64,000 bases of DNA from contig NZ_CP152375.1 of the NCBI RefSeq assembly GCF_051132615.1, forward strand, positions 2,232,001 through 2,296,000, in the 5' to 3' direction. A program made the translations under genes and the position numbers. Below, piece after piece: positions 17,476-26,615 of this stretch. The notes under the pieces are model-generated. The model was given only the letters and a program-made list of their open reading frames with translations, made no database searches and was not told where the DNA came from. Positions within the stretch are counted from its first letter, which is position 1. Each line of letters starts with the position of its first letter. Source of the stretch: G051132615 sp051132615 (GTDB lineage Bacteria; Pseudomonadota; Gammaproteobacteria; Burkholderiales; Neisseriaceae).

Positions 17476-18492
17476 TTAAGCCAAATGTAATTGCTCAGTA
17501 ACCCATAATGCTAAATCTGGTGCTATTGTAACATTAACTGGTAAGACCCAAACATTTTTCACAGGCAGATTTTTTAATTTAACAGCATCTTTTTCTGTGG
17601 TGAAAATCACGTCAAAACCTTTGGGTAAATCATCTTCATGATAAGCATAATGGTCTGGAAAAGCAAAACATGTCGGGTTTAAATCCAGTTGTTTCAGTGT
17701 GGTAAAAAACTTATCTGGTCGTCCTATCCCTGCAACAGCAGCAATTTTTTTGTTTTTAAAAGCCAAAGCAGCTTGGGTTAAATCAGGTTCATGTAAAGAA
17801 TAAAACGAATGAGCGTGTAAATAGGAATAAAAAACGGGCAAATGGTTGGGGAGCGCTACAGATAAATGCTGCTGATCAGGACAATCACTGATCAGCAGTG
17901 CATTGGCTTTATTTAAGCGTTGAATGTTTTCTCGAAGTGGGCCTTGGGGCATCAAATAGCCATTACCAAACCCCATTTGATTATTAATGACCACTAATTC
18001 TAAGTCACGTTTTAAGGCATAATGCTGTAAACCATCGTCACTGATGATCAGATCAAGCGTTGGATATTTTTTAAGGAGTAATGAACCAGCATCAAAACGG
18101 CTAGAAGATACAGCAACAGGTGCATTCGTTTGTTTGGCAATCATGATTGGCTCATCCCCAAATAAAGAAGCTTGACCTTCTTGCTGAACCAACAAGGTTT
18201 CTTTATTTTTACGCCCATAACCACGGCTAATAACGCCTACAGTAAAGCCTTGCGCTTGCAAGGTTTTAACCAAGTAAATGAGTATAGGCGTTTTCCCCAC
18301 ACCACCTATATTGATATTGCCAATAATGATTACAGGAACGGGCAATGCTTTTTGTTTGAGTACACCTTGGCAATAAAGCCAGCGGCGTACAGAACTGATG
18401 ATAAAAAATAACCCTGCTAAAGGTTTGAGTACAATGCTTAAATACCAGCAACTTTTTTGCCAATGTTTTTGTAAGCGCTCACTTATGCTCAT
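17476..18492 (-). CDS. lpxK: tetraacyldisaccharide 4'-kinase
   Basis: The 338-residue inner-membrane-associated kinase phosphorylates the 4' position of lipid A disaccharide. An N-terminal membrane-binding helix (residues about 18-40) is followed by the Walker A loop GNINIGGVGKTP near residue 57 and VISRGYGRK near residue 84. The motif ISDDGLQHYALKRDLELVV near residue 150 and VAGIGRPDKFF near residue 255 are also diagnostic. Its start overlaps the exbD stop by four bases, so exbB, exbD, lpxK, ycaR and kdsB read as one operon. Confidence 0.96.
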   Translation of the reverse strand: MSISERLQKHWQKSCWYLSIVLKPLAGLFFIISSVRRWLYCQGVLKQKALPVPVIIIGNINIGGVGKTPILIYLVKTLQAQGFTVGVISRGYGRKNKETLLVQQEGQASLFGDEPIMIAKQTNAPVAVSSSRFDAGSLLLKKYPTLDLIISDDGLQHYALKRDLELVVINNQMGFGNGYLMPQGPLRENIQRLNKANALLISDCPDQQHLSVALPNHLPVFYSYLHAHSFYSLHEPDLTQAALAFKNKKIAAVAGIGRPDKFFTTLKQLDLNPTCFAFPDHYAYHEDDLPKGFDVIFTTEKDAVKLKNLPVKNVWVLPVNVTIAPDLALWVTEQLHLA

Positions 18493-18917
18493 TTGTTTTG
18501 TGTAGCAAAAGTCAGTTGAGTAAGACCAATATCACGAGCAACTTCCATTACTTTGATGACATTTTGATGAGAAGTATTTGCATCTGCATTAATCACCACA
18601 ACGGTTTTGCCTTTATTTTGTTCTGGAATAATTTGGTTCAGGGTGTTGGCTAAAGCTTGTGGGTTATGTTTGGGTACACTGATGTTGCCCACCATAAGGT
18701 CTCCCGATTCTGCAATAGCAATAAAGACAGGTTCAGGTCGCTCTGTTTGGTTTTCTTCTTTGTTGGTCGTTGCCACAGGCAGTTTGATGTCTATTTGCGA
18801 GAAGCGAGAGTAAGTTGTGGTCACCATTAAAAAAATAAGAATAACCAATAACACATCAATTAACGGGATAAAGTTAATTTCAGGTGGTTCATAATGGCGA
18901 TGTCGTCTAAATTTCAT
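18489..18917 (-). CDS. exbD: ExbD/TolR-family proton-channel subunit
   Basis: I choose ATG 18917 (MKFRRHRHYEPPEINFIPLIDV, 142 aa). The longer frame adds 23 residues that overlap exbB, and its start is implausible. One transmembrane helix (residues about 15-37) contains the essential aspartate in PLIDVLLVILIF, followed by a periplasmic domain. ExbD works with ExbB to harness the proton gradient for TonB. No tonB is adjacent. Seven bases separate it from exbB. Confidence 0.92.
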   Translation of the reverse strand: MKFRRHRHYEPPEINFIPLIDVLLVILIFLMVTTTYSRFSQIDIKLPVATTNKEENQTERPEPVFIAIAESGDLMVGNISVPKHNPQALANTLNQIIPEQNKGKTVVVINADANTSHQNVIKVMEVARDIGLTQLTFATQNK

Positions 18918-18924
18918 GACTGTT

Positions 18925-19536
18925 TCACTTTTTTGTATTGCGATGCTTACTGAGTACATAAGCAAAATGACTGGCTGAAACTTCAATATCCATTAAAATG
19001 GCTTCTACTTTTGCTCTGAAATGACGATAAAACAACATGCTGGGAATTGCAACTACTAAACCCATTGCTGTGTTATAAAGTGCAACAGAAATGCCTCTTG
19101 CCAGCATTTGTGGGTCAGAACCAGAAGGAGATTGTGAAGCGAATATTTCAATCATACCAATAACTGTACCCAGCAAACCCATTAAAGGTGCCATAGCAGC
19201 AATACTGCCTAAAGTGGTCAAAAATCGTTCTAAATAAGCCAATTCAGCCCGTTCTATATTTTGAATATCTTCTTCCAAATCTTCTTTAGATTGGCTTTTG
19301 CTGTTGACTAAAGTCAGTAAAATTCTGCCTAAGCAAGAATCAATTTGGTTTTTTAAAGAGTCTGTTTGACCGTCAGCAACCGCTTGTTCAAATGTTTCGG
19401 TTAAATTTCTTGGGGTTGTTGCACTTTTTCTTAAAGCCCAAAAGCGCTCGAAAATAATGGCTAAAGAGACAACTGAAGAGGCAATCAATACCCAGATTGT
19501 CCAACCAGCTTCTTCAATGATGGATAAAACGTCCAC
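18925..19536 (-). CDS. exbB: ExbB/TolQ-family proton-channel subunit
   Basis: The 203-residue product has three transmembrane helices, the first near residues 10-30 and the other two near residues 105-130 and 150-175. The region LTTLGSIAAMAPLMGLLGTVIGMI with the later GISVALYNTAMGLVVAIP is the MotA/TolQ/ExbB signature (each quoted part is a piece of that region). It forms the pentameric channel around ExbD. It is the first gene of the exbB-exbD-lpxK-ycaR-kdsB run, so the operon promoter should lie upstream of 19536. Confidence 0.93.
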   Translation of the reverse strand: MDVLSIIEEAGWTIWVLIASSVVSLAIIFERFWALRKSATTPRNLTETFEQAVADGQTDSLKNQIDSCLGRILLTLVNSKSQSKEDLEEDIQNIERAELAYLERFLTTLGSIAAMAPLMGLLGTVIGMIEIFASQSPSGSDPQMLARGISVALYNTAMGLVVAIPSMLFYRHFRAKVEAILMDIEVSASHFAYVLSKHRNTKK

Positions 19537-20267
19537 ACTAAGTATCCTAATATATGTTTAAGGTTTTATACTGCAAAAGATAATTGTTTTTTCAGTACTA
19601 TTAAATAAATCAAAAAATTAACCCAGTATTTTTTGGGTGTTTTTGTTAAGCCTAAGTTTTGGTTGCTCATTACACATTACCAAGTATGTTTGTTGTTTGC
19701 ATCTTATGGCTTACTTTTTGTCAGTATATCAGAAATTTGTTCTTACAATACAAGCGGCGTGTTTCCTCAACTTTGAATCCAGTGGCGTATAACTTAATTT
19801 AAATCATCAACGGGTTTATGGCTGTGGTAAAGCAACACCAGCATTAGGAAGTTGATACAAAGTAGGGTGGTATACCAGAGTAACCAAAAATTCAATGATT
19901 TATTGGCACTGTTGCCACCCAATGTAATCAAGAGGATTTTCTATCATATCTATCATTGGGAGGGCACATACTCAGTTGAATATATGTATCAGCTCAATTG
20001 AACATGACACAAGTTGCTTTTAGATTTTGACTTACAATCATTATATCCTATGTTAAAATCCGCGCTGTTAATAAAAGCTGACGTTTCTACGCCAGCTTTT
20101 TATTTGTTTTCGCGCTAAACCTTCATCTGTGATGATGAAACAACAAATGACAAATAGAATATAATTTAATGACTATGCAATAATTAAATCGAAAATATTT
20201 AATATGCAAGATTTGTTTGTAATAATTTCAAAAGTCATGTTATATTCCAAATGCACATTAGTGCAAG
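19537..20267. other. intergenic region with an unidentified 45-codon membrane-protein fragment
   Basis: On the minus strand 19931-19795 is open without an ATG and encodes one hydrophobic segment (NFWLLWYTTLLCINFLMLVL) ending in HKPVDDLN. It looks like the tail of a lost membrane protein, but I cannot assign it. A terminator-like hairpin lies at 20073-20104 with no complete plus-strand gene in front of it. The rest shows no gene. Confidence 0.35.
20073..20104 (+). terminator. terminator-like hairpin of unclear origin
   Basis: AAAAGCTGACG pairs with CGCCAGCTTTT with mismatches, and is followed by Ts. Confidence 0.5.
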
Positions 20268-20440
20268 GGCTTGATAACCCTTCTAAGGAGGCGACACAGC
20301 GGTATTTGATACCGCTGCGTAGTCTATTTGTTGTCCGCATAATTGTCTATGGTGGCGCAGATCAGGTGCAGCGTTAGCTGGGCAGTCCTTAGTCTGTTTA
20401 TCAACGCCTGTTCTGTGTCGCCACCCCTTTCAAGGTGGTG
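20268..20440 (+). ncRNA. structured leader, candidate C4-type phage antisense RNA
   Basis: There are several nested pairings: a perfect 9-bp hairpin CAGCGGTAT/ATACCGCTG with a 3-base loop (20298-20318), a long-range match GGCGACACAG (20290-20299) with CTGTGTCGCC (20413-20422), and a competing match GGTGGCG (20351-20357) with CGCCACC (20419-20425). A third partner, GGTGG (20434-20438), overlaps the ribosome site of the gene at 20448. Competing helices that can expose or hide that site fit the C4 antisense RNA of P1/P7/P4-like phages. Family membership is from memory and unverified. Confidence 0.45.
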
Positions 20441-20447
20441 AGCATTT

Positions 20448-20813
20448 ATGGAAGGAACCACATTGAACAACAGAACAATCAGACCCGACAGCCCACAGTG
20501 TTTAATTAATCCCCCTTGTGTGTCAGGCGAAGAAGCTTTTCAAATCAATCAGACAGCCATAAGAACCCGCCAAAATTTAGCCAATGGCGTGGATGTTTTA
20601 TCTGAACTGATGTCTTCATATCAACATGATCAAAACCCAGCAGATATAGATGTCACTGAAAAAATTTTCGTCATGATTCAAGATATAAAAGAACTCATTA
20701 TGGGCATCAATACTGTTGTGTCCTGTACTGAAAATGCCGTCAAAGAATATAAATTAATGTTATACAGTCAATACAATGATGCAATGGGTGCTCATTTACA
20801 TAAAAGAAAATAA
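20448..20813 (+). CDS. small protein of unknown function behind a structured leader
   Basis: The 121-residue product is acidic in the middle and helix-rich (residues about 30-100), with no signal peptide or membrane segment. I recognise no family. The start ATG 20448 follows the hairpin that covers its ribosome site, so translation is likely controlled by the leader. Its stop at 20811-20813 abuts, with no gap, the ATG of a decayed copy of the polymorphic-toxin N-terminus found intact at 51680. That adjacency suggests a regulator, adaptor or chaperone of the toxin, or a phage-satellite gene into which the toxin moved. Confidence 0.5.
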   Translation: MEGTTLNNRTIRPDSPQCLINPPCVSGEEAFQINQTAIRTRQNLANGVDVLSELMSSYQHDQNPADIDVTEKIFVMIQDIKELIMGINTVVSCTENAVKEYKLMLYSQYNDAMGAHLHKRK

Positions 20814-20928
20814 ATGGAACAGCAATGCCTAGAAATCGACTAGAGGCCTTGTAACAGCAATGCTGACAGCAAGAACAAGAAGAGTTGCTGCGTGTCCAGA
20901 AAAAACTCCCATAAGAGAGCGAAGATGT
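20814..20928 (+). pseudogene. decayed N-terminus of a polymorphic toxin (third copy)
   Basis: The nucleotides track 51680-51800: ATGGAAC, CTAGAAATCGA, TAGAGG, AACAGCAATGCTGACAGC, then AAGAACAAGAAGAG. In the frame homologous to LEVLQQQRWLQEQEEQQR the copy reads LEAL*QQC*QQEQEEL, with stops at a glutamine and a tryptophan position and a frameshift before that. Only about 115 bases remain before similarity ends. Confidence 0.7.
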
Positions 20929-21094
20929 GTAAAAACATCTCAATCAAAATAATCTGCTTTATCCATTTTTAATGGCAAATAATGATTGTGCTGAATCAAT
21001 GTTTGGTTATTTAGCTAAATTAGGTCATTGTTGGCTGTAACATGCTTATGATAAACTTGTTGTATATACAAGTAATGTTCAAAGGCTAAATACT

Positions 21095-22168
21095 ATGTTT
21101 TCAATCAACCCATTAATAGCCAATTATTTCCCTAAAATAAAACTGACTTTTTATGGTCTTGCTTTGACCTTATTAATCAGTATGCTTTCCTTGTATTTAA
21201 GTACTTTTCCTTTGATGAAACAATATGGTTTAAGTGCTTTAACCTTAGCCATTGTATTGGGTATTGTCGTGGGGAATACCTTATATTCAAAAATGATTGG
21301 GCGTTGTGGGCAGGGGGTACAATTTTCAAAACAATACTTGCTCAGGGCTGGGATTATTTTATATGGGTTTAACCTGACTTTTCAGGATATTGCCACAATT
21401 GGTTTATCCAGCATAATTGTTGATTTAATCATTATTTCCTCAACTTTTACCTTAGCTTGTTGGGCAGGTAAGCACTTATTTCATATAGATGCACAAACAA
21501 CCATGTTAATTGGTGCTGGTGCCAGTATTTGCGGTGCAGCAGCTGTTATGGCAACGGAACCTGTTGTGAAAGCCGATTCAAATAAACTGGCGGTTGCCGT
21601 CTCAACCGTGGTGATTTTTGGCACAATAGCCATGTTTTTATACCCTTGGCTTTATGAACTCAATGAGCAATATCACTGGTGGATTGTGTCACAACAAAAC
21701 TTTGGTATTTATACAGGTTCAACCATTCATGAAGTGGCACAGGTTGTTGCAGCAGGGCATTCTATTGGAGAAGAGGCCAGTAATACAGCCGTTATTACCA
21801 AAATGATCCGAGTCATGATGTTGGCACCATTTTTGGTCTTTTTATCTTATTATATCAACCGTAAAGATAGGCAAAGTAATAGCCAAAAATACACCATTTG
21901 GCAGCAAATACCATGGTTTGCTGTTTGGTTTATCATCATTGCAGGTTTTAACTCATTGCATATTTTACCTCAATCAACGGTATCTGTTTTATTAGATATA
22001 GATCGTATTTTTTTAGCAATGGCCATGGCGGCTTTAGGGTTGACAACGCATATCAGTGCCATTAAGCAGGCAGGTTTAAAACCCATTTTATTGGCCTTAT
22101 TTTTATTTTGCTGGTTGATTTTTGGTGGAGGTGTGATCAATCATTTTATCCAAATGATCTTTGTTTAA
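21095..22168 (+). CDS. yeiH: YeiH/UPF0324-family membrane protein (putative anion exporter)
   Basis: The 357-residue protein has about ten membrane helices. Signature segments are ALTLAIVLGIVVGNTLY near residue 50, LRAGIILYGFNLTF near residue 85, and GAGASICGAAAVMATEPVV near residue 145, then GSTIHEVAQVVAAG near residue 207. These define the UPF0324 (YeiH) family, often annotated as sulfate or other anion exporters, with direct evidence sparse. It is often beside a LysR regulator, but not here. The next gene, xseA, lies 86 bases downstream on the same strand. Confidence 0.88.
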   Translation: MFSINPLIANYFPKIKLTFYGLALTLLISMLSLYLSTFPLMKQYGLSALTLAIVLGIVVGNTLYSKMIGRCGQGVQFSKQYLLRAGIILYGFNLTFQDIATIGLSSIIVDLIIISSTFTLACWAGKHLFHIDAQTTMLIGAGASICGAAAVMATEPVVKADSNKLAVAVSTVVIFGTIAMFLYPWLYELNEQYHWWIVSQQNFGIYTGSTIHEVAQVVAAGHSIGEEASNTAVITKMIRVMMLAPFLVFLSYYINRKDRQSNSQKYTIWQQIPWFAVWFIIIAGFNSLHILPQSTVSVLLDIDRIFLAMAMAALGLTTHISAIKQAGLKPILLALFLFCWLIFGGGVINHFIQMIFV

Positions 22169-22253
22169 CTTTTTGCCTTTAAATTTGTTTATTGGCAGTA
22201 GATTGAAGCTTTAGGGTAGAATAAACAGACTTTTTATTTTAAAGACTTCGATT

Positions 22254-23606
22254 GTGGATGATTTGTTTCAAGCTGGGGCTATTTCTGTCAGTGCATTAAA
22301 TGCCCAAGCACGTCAGTTGTTGGAAAATAACTTCAAAAATATTTGGGTTAGTGGAGAAGTGTCTAACCTTACCCGAGCGGCTAGTGGTCATTATTATTTT
22401 GCATTAAAAGATGAAATGGCTCAGGTTCGCTGTGCTTTATTTAAAGGTTATGCCTCTAAATTGAGTACGCCTTTAACAGAAGGTGCGCAAATAGAGCTGA
22501 CAGGGAACATCAGTATTTATGAAGCCCGCGGTGAATTTCAAATTACAGTAACAGAAGTTCGATTTTCAGGGCTTGGTCGTTTGTTTGAAGCATTTGAAAA
22601 ACTCAAAGCAAAATTACAGGCCGAAGGTTTGTTTCATTCTGATCGTAAAAAACAACTGCCTGTTTATGCTCATAAAATAGGTATTGTCACCAGTCCTGCT
22701 GCTGCCGCTTTAAAAGATGTGCTTTCAACTTTACGAAGAAGAATGGGGAAGCCAAATATCATTCTTTATCCTACACCTGTTCAAGGTGCATTAAGTGAAC
22801 ACAGTATTGCCAAGGCCATTAATATTGCCAATGAGCGAAAAGAAGTCGATGTATTGATTGTTTGTAGAGGTGGTGGCAGCATTGAAGACTTATGGGCTTT
22901 TAATGAAGAGGTTGTTGCCAGAGCCGTTGCTCAGTCAGATTTGCCCATAGTCAGTGGTGTGGGACATGAAACAGACTTTACCATTGCCGATTTTGTTGCG
23001 GATGTGCGTGCGCCCACACCTACTGCTGCGGCAGAGTTGGTGAGTTTTGATATGGGGCAACTTATGCAGTATTTGTCCCAGCAACAAAATCATTTACAGC
23101 AAAGTATGTGGCGTTTGTATGCCAATGCCAGCCAAAAATTAGATTGGCTGAGTAAAAATTTGATTCATCCTAGGCAGCAGCTTAAACAACAAAAACAACA
23201 ATTATTACAGTATCAGCAAAAATTACAGTTGTTTTTAAATGCATTATTACAAAGCAAAGCACACCAGTTGTCATTACAAAAAGAGCGCTTGCCTCATCCG
23301 AACAATTTATTGAAAGAGCAACAGGAAAAATTGTCTCGTCAGCGCATGATATTAAATGATGCCATGCAGTTATCGATGTTTCGTGCCAAACAGCAATTGA
23401 TGCAAACAGAACAATTATTGGAAGCCGTTGCTCCTCATAATGTGTTACAAAGGGGGTTTGCTATTGTGCAAAATAAGAAAAAACAAGTAGTCAATAGTGC
23501 AAGCCATGTTAAGGCCTACGAAAAATTACATATTATTTTTGCAGACAGTACATTGGATGTTGTTGCTGCTGATCAAGATGCCAAACAAGAAGAGTTACCG
23601 TTTTAA
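22254..23606 (+). CDS. xseA: exodeoxyribonuclease VII large subunit
   Basis: This 450-residue catalytic subunit of ExoVII degrades single-stranded DNA from both ends. It has an N-terminal OB fold (residues about 10-100: NIWVSGEVSNLTRAASGHYYF) and the catalytic domain with IGIVTSPAAAALKDVL near residue 142 and VCRGGGSIEDLWAFN near residue 204. The DRAPTPTAAAE-like motif appears as DVRAPTPTAAAELV near residue 252. A long glutamine-rich coiled coil (residues about 275-400) follows. I use GTG 22254. The small subunit xseB is not in the window. Confidence 0.95.
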   Translation: MDDLFQAGAISVSALNAQARQLLENNFKNIWVSGEVSNLTRAASGHYYFALKDEMAQVRCALFKGYASKLSTPLTEGAQIELTGNISIYEARGEFQITVTEVRFSGLGRLFEAFEKLKAKLQAEGLFHSDRKKQLPVYAHKIGIVTSPAAAALKDVLSTLRRRMGKPNIILYPTPVQGALSEHSIAKAINIANERKEVDVLIVCRGGGSIEDLWAFNEEVVARAVAQSDLPIVSGVGHETDFTIADFVADVRAPTPTAAAELVSFDMGQLMQYLSQQQNHLQQSMWRLYANASQKLDWLSKNLIHPRQQLKQQKQQLLQYQQKLQLFLNALLQSKAHQLSLQKERLPHPNNLLKEQQEKLSRQRMILNDAMQLSMFRAKQQLMQTEQLLEAVAPHNVLQRGFAIVQNKKKQVVNSASHVKAYEKLHIIFADSTLDVVAADQDAKQEELPF

Positions 23607-23719
23607 CGTAATTGTTTGTAAAATACAGAAGAATTTTACAGCTAATGAAAGTTTGTTGGTAAAATCAAGTAAAATTTTGATACACACTATCATTTAAAAG
23701 CACACTTAAGGTTTTGACT

Positions 23720-25246
23720 ATGCAACTTAAAAAACAAGTTATTTTGTTGATTTTAGACGGATTTGGTCATAGAGAAGAAAAAGAAAATAATGCAGTTGCA
23801 CTGGCCAATACACCACATTTAGATAAACTCAAACAACAATATCCCTATAACACCATTAATGCTTCTGAACGTAATGTTGGTCTACCTCAGGGGCAGTTTG
23901 GTAACTCGGAAGTAGGTCATTTAAATATTGGTGCTGGCAGAGTGGTTGAGCAAGATATAACCCGTATCGATAGCGCAATTGAACAGCATCAATTTGCTCA
24001 TAACCCCACTTTACAATCTGCATTTTCAAAAATACAAGCCAACCAGAGTTTGCACTTGCTGGGTTTATTTTCCGATGGTGGTGTGCACAGTCATATGGCG
24101 CATTTTTTTGCCACATTGGATGCTGCGATTGCCTTTGGTTTGAAGAGTATTGTGGTTCATCCATTTTTAGATGGACGTGATACACCCCCACAAAGTGCAG
24201 AACCTTATTTAACAACATTAGAAAGTTATATTCAAAAACATCCCCAAGTCAGTATTGGTACCATAATGGGGCGTTTTTATTCAATGGATCGGGATAATCG
24301 TTGGGAAAGGGTAGAACCAGCTTATCAAGCACTGGTGGATAATAAAGCACCTTTTTATGCGCAAAGTGCATTAGAAGCCTTGCAGATGGGGTATGAGCGC
24401 AATGAACATGATGAATTTATTCAACCGACCATTATTCAAGACGGTCATCCCATTAAAAATGGTGATGTTGTTCTGTTTTTAAATTTTCGGGCTGATAGAG
24501 CCAGAGAATTAACATCAGCTCTATTATCCGCAGATTTTTCAGGATTTAATCGCACCAAAATTCAGTTATCTTATTTTGCCAGCATGACCAGTTATGGTGA
24601 TCAATTTCCTTACCCTGTTTTATTTGCCCCAAATCAGATTAAAAATAGTTTTGGTGAATATGTCAGCAGTTTAGGATTGAGCCAGTTAAGAATTGCGGAA
24701 ACTGAAAAATACCCACATGTGACTTATTTCTTTAGTGGTGGGCACGAAGCGTGTTACCCAAAAGAAGAGCGTATTTTGGTGCCTTCTCCTAAAGTGAAAA
24801 CCTATGACTTACAGCCACAAATGAGTGCTTATGAAGTGACTGATCATATAGTTAAAGCAGTTGAAAAACACCAGTTTGATGTGATTATCTGTAATTTTGC
24901 CAATGGCGATATGGTGGGTCATTCAGGTGTGCTATCTGCTGCTATAGCAGCAGTGGAAACCTTAGATGAGTGTGTGGGGCGTATTGTTGATATTGCCAAG
25001 CAAGAAGGTGTTGAAGTGTTGATTACGGCAGACCATGGTAATTGTGAGCGTATGTTTGATCATGTTCATGATCAAGTGCATACACAACATACTTTAGACC
25101 CAGTACCATTTTTATATATTGGTCGTAAAGCCCATATTAAATCAGGTGGTGCATTAAAGGATATTGCACCTTCACTTTTAGCCATGATGGGGCTAGCTAA
25201 GCCAGAAGAAATGACTGGAGAGAGTTTAATTGAATTCGATGAGTAA
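23720..25246 (+). CDS. gpmI: cofactor-independent phosphoglycerate mutase
   Basis: The product is about 508 residues from ATG 23720 (an in-frame TTG lies two codons earlier). It interconverts 3- and 2-phosphoglycerate using two metal ions. The N-terminal LLILDGFGHRE supplies a metal aspartate, and the nucleophile serine is in GNSEVGHLNIGAGR near residue 62. HPFLDGRDTPP, MGRFYSMDRD, FLNFRADRARE and ITADHGNCERM complete the alkaline-phosphatase-like site. It overlaps envC by eight bases, and the gpmI-envC-ctpA order matches Pseudomonas. Confidence 0.97.
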   Translation: MQLKKQVILLILDGFGHREEKENNAVALANTPHLDKLKQQYPYNTINASERNVGLPQGQFGNSEVGHLNIGAGRVVEQDITRIDSAIEQHQFAHNPTLQSAFSKIQANQSLHLLGLFSDGGVHSHMAHFFATLDAAIAFGLKSIVVHPFLDGRDTPPQSAEPYLTTLESYIQKHPQVSIGTIMGRFYSMDRDNRWERVEPAYQALVDNKAPFYAQSALEALQMGYERNEHDEFIQPTIIQDGHPIKNGDVVLFLNFRADRARELTSALLSADFSGFNRTKIQLSYFASMTSYGDQFPYPVLFAPNQIKNSFGEYVSSLGLSQLRIAETEKYPHVTYFFSGGHEACYPKEERILVPSPKVKTYDLQPQMSAYEVTDHIVKAVEKHQFDVIICNFANGDMVGHSGVLSAAIAAVETLDECVGRIVDIAKQEGVEVLITADHGNCERMFDHVHDQVHTQHTLDPVPFLYIGRKAHIKSGGALKDIAPSLLAMMGLAKPEEMTGESLIEFDE

Positions 25247-26513
25247 ATTGCTTAGAAATGTTGCCTTGATTCTTTGTTTTTTCAGCATCAGTAATGCTTT
25301 TGTGTTCGCTGCTCCTGATGACGCGGAAGATTTAACACAGGTAAAAAAAGCAATTGAGTCTGTCCAAAAGGATCTTCAGCGTAAAAACCAAACCAAAAAA
25401 GATGTTGCCCAAACAATTAGCCAAACACAGTCCGCTTTAGAAAAAAGCCGCCAAGAGCTGAGTAAACTTAATTCAGAACATAAGGCCATCTGGGGTTCGC
25501 TACAAAAATTGCAACAACAACTCACACAGCTATCGGTTGATATTGGCAATAAAAAAGCCCAAATTGCCCGTTTGTTGAATATTGAAAATAAAAAGCCACA
25601 ACAGGATGCATTGATTTTATTACTTAAAAATAATGATCCCAATCAAAAAGGGCGAGATTTAACTTATTTTCGGTATATGACTCAGGCTAACCAGAAAGTA
25701 ATCGGTGAATTAAGAAATCAACAACTTGAATTGGCACAAAATGAGCAGGAAATAAAACAGCAATTGCAAGCTTTGGATAAAGTGGTCAAAGCCAAACAAG
25801 TATTGGTGAGTCAGGCTAAGGATAAAAATAGCCAAGCGCTGGTAGAACACAATAAAATCAATCAAGACATTGCCAGACAGAATAAAAAATTAGCTGAGTT
25901 AAAAAGTGATGAGCGCCATTTAAGTCAATTGCTTCGAGGTTTGGCAAGAAAATCCAGCTTGAAAAATAAAACAAAATCCCAAGCTATATTAGAAGAGCGT
26001 AAAACATCAACACCACCACAAGGACAATCAAATACTGTTGTTGAAGGTGAAGATAAAACTCAGCCAGCTCCTTCTGTAAAAGAAGAAAGCCAAGTGGAGG
26101 CTGTGGCGACGAATAAAAATAACCATTTATTTAGTCAGGCTCAAGGGCGTTTACCTATGCCAGTAAATGGTCATTTAATGGGTAAATTTGGCAGTGCCCA
26201 ACCAGATGGTGGCACTTACAAAGGCATTTTTATTGCCGCTGCTTCTGGACAGAGTGTAAAAAGTGTATTTGCTGGAAATGTTATTTACGCTGCTCCTTTA
26301 AAAGGATATGGCAATACAGTGATTGTTGATCATGGAGAAAATTACTTAAGCATTTATACGGGGCTAAGTTCAATGAGTGTCAGTGCTGGTCGTTCAGTTA
26401 AAATGAATCAGAGCATTGGCACAACGGGGCAAAATAATGCAGGACAAACGGGGCTATATTTTGAAATACGGTATATTAGTCAGCCAATCAACCCTTTACC
26501 TTGGCTTTCATAA
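25239..26513 (+). CDS. envC: EnvC-type murein hydrolase activator
   Basis: From ATG 25239 (MSKLLRNVAL) the product is about 424 residues. A signal peptide (residues 1-25) is followed by two long coiled coils (residues about 30-120 and 150-230), a lysine/glutamine-rich linker, and a C-terminal LytM/M23 domain from about residue 300. The zinc histidines of active M23 enzymes are absent (GGTYKGIFIAA and LYFEIRY replace the HxxxD and HxH regions), as in EnvC, which activates the amidases AmiA/AmiB at the septum rather than cutting itself. It is translationally coupled to gpmI. Confidence 0.92.
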   Translation: MSKLLRNVALILCFFSISNAFVFAAPDDAEDLTQVKKAIESVQKDLQRKNQTKKDVAQTISQTQSALEKSRQELSKLNSEHKAIWGSLQKLQQQLTQLSVDIGNKKAQIARLLNIENKKPQQDALILLLKNNDPNQKGRDLTYFRYMTQANQKVIGELRNQQLELAQNEQEIKQQLQALDKVVKAKQVLVSQAKDKNSQALVEHNKINQDIARQNKKLAELKSDERHLSQLLRGLARKSSLKNKTKSQAILEERKTSTPPQGQSNTVVEGEDKTQPAPSVKEESQVEAVATNKNNHLFSQAQGRLPMPVNGHLMGKFGSAQPDGGTYKGIFIAAASGQSVKSVFAGNVIYAAPLKGYGNTVIVDHGENYLSIYTGLSSMSVSAGRSVKMNQSIGTTGQNNAGQTGLYFEIRYISQPINPLPWLS

Positions 26514-26615
26514 ATATTTTTTACCCAATTTAACTTGCCCCTTAATCTAAAATTGACTAAGCTTACTGCCTTATCAAGATTTGCTTTAAAAATAAATACA
26601 GAGAATATAAACAAT

